Origin: CAMCXE01 sp036520615
GTDB taxonomy: Bacteria > Pseudomonadota > Gammaproteobacteria > Pseudomonadales > Cellvibrionaceae
NCBI GenBank assembly: GCA_036520615.1
Contig: DATDJI010000082.1
Coordinates: 1-64,000 of the forward strand
DNA length: 64,000 nucleotides
Direction: 5' to 3'
Below the pieces are notes generated by a model. The model did no database searches and was not told where the DNA came from. It saw only the letters and a program-made list of their open reading frames with translations. The first letter of the stretch is position 1; each line of letters starts with the position of its first letter. Below are positions 61,496 through 64,000 of the stretch, in pieces. Made by a program: the position numbers and the translations under genes.

Positions 61496-62146
61496 ATGTT
61501 AGTGATATGGGATTGTGATGGCGTATTGGTGGAGAGTGAGCGTCTAGCGGCTGAAGCGTTTTCAAGGTTGCTGGCGCAATTTAATGTCCTGCTAAGCACG
61601 GAGCAGTGTGAAGGGTGGTTTGTCGGTAAAACGCTCACCCAGTGTATTCATGCATTGCATCAGAAATACCCAGGCTGCTTACCGGATAGCTTTCGTCACC
61701 AATTAGATCAAATCAGCGACGCGATATTTGAGCAGCACTTGAAACCGGTGCGAGATGTGGAGCAAGTGCTGCGCGCCCTGCACGAGCGCGGTATACCCTT
61801 AGCGGTGGCCAGTAACGGTGGATGGGAAAAGACCCGGGCTAATTTGCAACGCACAAGCCTGTTAAATTATTTTGCCGATAATGTTTTTAGTGCTGAACAT
61901 GTTGCTCAACCTAAACCCGCACCGGATGTTTATTTGGCCGCAGCGGAAGCCCAGGGGGTGCCGCCGCAATTTTGCTGTGTTATTGAAGATTCCCATGTGG
62001 GAGCACTGGCAGGGCTTAGCGCCGGAATGCGCGTATTATTCTTTCGCCCAGCGTGGCGCACCCATTACGAACCAGCACCTGTAGGCGTTCAAGTGTTCGA
62101 TGATATGCAACAACTGTTGGGAATAATTTTTAGAAATAATTATTAA
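61496..62146 (+). CDS. HAD-IA sugar phosphatase / beta-phosphoglucomutase-like
   Basis: 216-aa HAD-superfamily phosphatase: DCDGVLVESE (nucleophile Asp5, Asp7), motif II ASNGGWEKT (about 103-111), motif III/IV KPAPDVYLAAAE and VIEDSHVG. The helical cap between residues 15 and 85 is the IA type. Likely substrate a sugar phosphate (YieH or beta-PGM type). It follows the VanY-like gene. Confidence 0.85.
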   Translation: MLVIWDCDGVLVESERLAAEAFSRLLAQFNVLLSTEQCEGWFVGKTLTQCIHALHQKYPGCLPDSFRHQLDQISDAIFEQHLKPVRDVEQVLRALHERGIPLAVASNGGWEKTRANLQRTSLLNYFADNVFSAEHVAQPKPAPDVYLAAAEAQGVPPQFCCVIEDSHVGALAGLSAGMRVLFFRPAWRTHYEPAPVGVQVFDDMQQLLGIIFRNNY

Positions 62147-62334
62147 TACATCAATGTATGCAATCAATTCAAAATGTTTTGCCCGTTAAAAATGTACACA
62201 TTTTACGTTCAAGGCGAACGCCCTCGATAAATTTATGTTCTCAAACGGTTATTAGTAAACGCTTGTTTTGCTAGAAATTGCACCGTTTAATTTAATACTA
62301 ATCAAGCCGATTGAATCGAAAAAACCGCTGACAT

Positions 62335-62370
62335 AAAAAACCGCTTGCCGGTCAGCCAGCAAGCGGTTTT
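62335..62370 (-). terminator. Intrinsic terminator of the tyrosinase-like/cytochrome lipoprotein gene
   Basis: CCGCTTGC (62341-62348) pairs with GCAAGCGG (62359-62366). Reading minus, it is followed by six T (62340-62335), 20-odd bases after the stop at 62389. The + side has TTTT and A-rich sequence, so it could act both ways. Confidence 0.85.
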
Positions 62371-62388
62371 ATTTAAGTTAAGCGGGAA

Positions 62389-63849
62389 TTACTGCTTAGT
62401 AGGAGCCGGGGCACCGTCTTTAATCCACTTATACAGTGCGGCAAGCTCGGTTTGCGTGAGGCCCGATCCTCCACCAGGAGGCATTGATTGTTTACAGCTG
62501 CTGCTGCCATCGCGGCATACCACTGAAGCGGTTTTGCTGCCACCGGAGGCTTTTAGATACAGCCAGCTATGTTCCGGGTCACCGGGTGATACTAAACGAT
62601 AGGCCTCTGCATTGTTGGAATCTACGTTAACTAGGCGTTTTACAATATCAGCTGAGCTGATTTGATAGCCCAAGCGCAAATTGCCATCTTCGCCGACGCC
62701 GTGGCAGGTAGCGCAGCCTGCGCGCTCAAGCGCCGGGCGCACGGTTTCATGGAAGTAACCTTTCTCAGGAGCTATATCCACTGGTTCGTCAATTTTGACA
62801 GAGTTAGGGTCGATTTTGCTGGCCCAAAAATCCATCTCTTTACATTGCGCAACTAATTCATTTTTCAGTTTAGTGTCGTTGGGTGCTACACCCGTTTTAA
62901 CGCGGTATTTTTCCCAGACGTTATCAATCCAGCCGTGCAGTTTCCAGAACAGATAGGCGTCAATGTTACGGCGTTGGTTGGCGATGCTATGCGCCTGGTT
63001 GTTAGGCGGGTAGCCGTTAAAGTGTAAGGCGCCGTGTAAGCCGCTATCGCCACACTGGATCCATTTACCAAAGTCACCTTCAGTTGGCCATTTACGCAAC
63101 ACTTCTTCTTTAGTCATAGTGTCGATTTTATCGGCTGAGGAGGCATTCGTAAGGTTTTGACTGGTCCAGGCTCTGAAGTACTGCTGCACAATGTCGGGGT
63201 AGTCGGCTTTCGTGGGGAACTGCTTCCAACCGTCAAATTGAGCCGAATGTTTTGGCCACAACTGCTTGAGGGACTGGATCATGTGGCGGTGCATAACGAG
63301 GAATTCGTAGCCGTCTTGCGCGCCTGTACATTCGTTTTGCTCAGGTTTCATTTCCGGGAATGAGCAGGGGTTTACAACGCCGCCGTGGGTGCCAAAACCG
63401 GTGCAACGACGGGCTTCGTGCCAGGTGAAGTGAGCTTCTTGCCAGGCATGGGTTTCCATCCACTTGATGACCTCAGGCTGGACGACTACATCGGTTTGGT
63501 TATTTTGGGTAAATTTACCCCAACCATCGGCCATGGTGGCGTCTGATGCTTGCGCGGTAAATCCATCGGTACAGTGATCACCGGTATGCCCGTGCCCAGA
63601 GCTTGAGGAGCTTGAGGAGCTGGAGCTTGATGAGCTAGACGATGATGTGCGACCTGATGATGAGCTGCTTGAAGAACTGGACGAACTTGAAGAGCTAGTT
63701 GAGCTTGAGCTTGAAGAGCTGCCGGAGCTCGATGAGGGTGCGGGATCGGCACCACAGGCGGCCAATAGGCTTGCAAGCAGGAAAACACCTGTAAGCTGTC
63801 GCGTTTTTTTAGCTCCTTGGGGGAGCCGTATCTGAACATTGTTCTTCAT
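62389..63849 (-). CDS. Poly-Ser-linked tyrosinase-like / cytochrome c lipoprotein
   Basis: 486-aa surface lipoprotein. ATG 63849 was chosen (AAGG upstream; a longer ORF from TTG 63879 has no role). Signal with LLAAC lipobox (Cys32), a long Ser linker (about 39-85), then a domain with tyrosinase-like histidine motifs: FLVMHRHMI (His187, His189) and, nearer the C-terminus, LHGALHFNGY (His273, His276) and FWKLHGWID (His305). A C-terminal monohaem cytochrome c domain has CATCH (Cys379, Cys382, His383). Both domains resemble redox partners for polysaccharide oxidation (lytic oxidase-type systems); the exact role is unknown. Confidence 0.75.
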   Translation of the reverse strand: MKNNVQIRLPQGAKKTRQLTGVFLLASLLAACGADPAPSSSSGSSSSSSSTSSSSSSSSSSSSSSGRTSSSSSSSSSSSSSSSSGHGHTGDHCTDGFTAQASDATMADGWGKFTQNNQTDVVVQPEVIKWMETHAWQEAHFTWHEARRCTGFGTHGGVVNPCSFPEMKPEQNECTGAQDGYEFLVMHRHMIQSLKQLWPKHSAQFDGWKQFPTKADYPDIVQQYFRAWTSQNLTNASSADKIDTMTKEEVLRKWPTEGDFGKWIQCGDSGLHGALHFNGYPPNNQAHSIANQRRNIDAYLFWKLHGWIDNVWEKYRVKTGVAPNDTKLKNELVAQCKEMDFWASKIDPNSVKIDEPVDIAPEKGYFHETVRPALERAGCATCHGVGEDGNLRLGYQISSADIVKRLVNVDSNNAEAYRLVSPGDPEHSWLYLKASGGSKTASVVCRDGSSSCKQSMPPGGGSGLTQTELAALYKWIKDGAPAPTKQ

Positions 63850-64000
63850 AACCAATACCTTTTTTATTGTAAGCACCAAAATTTAGTGTACGGATACAAC
63901 GCAACACGCCTAAATGTTTTGGGGTGTGAGGTGGAAAGTCATACGTGAGAATCTTGATCTAACCCACTGTCACCATCACAGTCTGAAATTCGACTGATCC
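63850..64000. promoter_or_regulatory. Upstream region of the last gene (window end)
   Basis: About 150 bases expected to hold the promoter of the minus-strand tyrosinase/cytochrome gene. No clear -10/-35 pair was assigned; no other gene starts here. Confidence 0.35.

Noticed and set aside
62345..62602. A + strand frame at the end of the cytochrome lipoprotein gene
   Set aside because: It begins inside the terminator and is antisense to the cytochrome c domain.
63486..63835. Alternative frames through the poly-Ser linker
   Set aside because: Low-complexity Ser codons open other frames (Ala/Gln- or Glu/Leu-rich) without biological meaning.
1..64000. CRISPR arrays, insertion sequences, prophage, rRNA
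   Set aside because: No repeat-spacer arrays, transposase motifs, integrases or rRNA-like sequence were seen; only tRNA genes at 38991-39237.

Overview
The window looks like a chromosomal segment of a polysaccharide-degrading gammaproteobacterium, most likely of the Cellvibrio/Saccharophagus/Teredinibacter group (Cellvibrionaceae). The clue is three secreted proteins with long poly-serine linkers: a ricin-type lectin, a GH16 glucanase and a cytochrome c protein, all typical of that group. The housekeeping genes (isc operon, argA, suhB-trmJ, ccmHI, selO) are gammaproteobacterial in sequence and order. No taxon was confirmed by a search. I see no phage, insertion sequence, CRISPR array or rRNA; the window is mostly well-packed operons.

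Layout. 1-1816: end of a phosphatase/STAS partner-switching module with a lipoprotein. 1946-7228: membrane-anchored coiled-coil protein, secreted lectin, CoA transferase (scoAB) and a gabD-like dehydrogenase. 7263-11324 (minus): minor-pilin operon of five prepilin-like genes ending in a 667-residue giant. 11856-17038 (minus): response regulator with TPRs, argA, and a GGDEF-EAL protein. 17397-21569 (minus): complete yjfIJKLMC-type operon, with a small divergent gene on the other side of a palindromic intergenic region. 22265-24145: PEP-CTERM-like secreted protein and a small DUF5985 membrane operon. 24614-28706 (minus): TonB-dependent receptor/FecI/FecR operon. 29547-38908: suhB, trmJ, the complete iscRSUA-hscBA-fdx-iscX operon with a recognisable IscR site, and a queuosine-tRNA mannosyltransferase. 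38991-39237: tRNA-Asp and tRNA-Val. 39435-41182: ccmHI. 42125-46645: a seven-gene exported/membrane cluster of largely uncharacterised families ending in a cytochrome c. 46671-47193: a decayed S10 carboxypeptidase. 47303-49474: GH16 lipoprotein and a Tyr-rich exported protein. 49749-58436: a complete CMP-pseudaminic acid operon with three extra genes. 58529-63849: selO, a TfoX-C-like protein, a VanY-like peptidase, a HAD phosphatase and a tyrosinase-like/cytochrome c lipoprotein.

How the parts fit. The Fe-S assembly operon and ccmHI would supply cofactor machinery to redox proteins such as the 42-46 kb cluster. The pilin operon, diguanylate cyclase/phosphodiesterase, partner-switching module and pseudaminic acid operon all bear on surface structures, motility and biofilm. 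The GH16, lectin and tyrosinase-like/cytochrome lipoproteins bear on polymer attack. The best candidates for undescribed biology are the 42-46 kb redox cluster, the giant beta-helix minor pilin, the poly-Ser tyrosinase/cytochrome fusion and the yjf operon. Functional statements rest on motifs read by eye; start sites were often moved to codons with a visible ribosome binding site.
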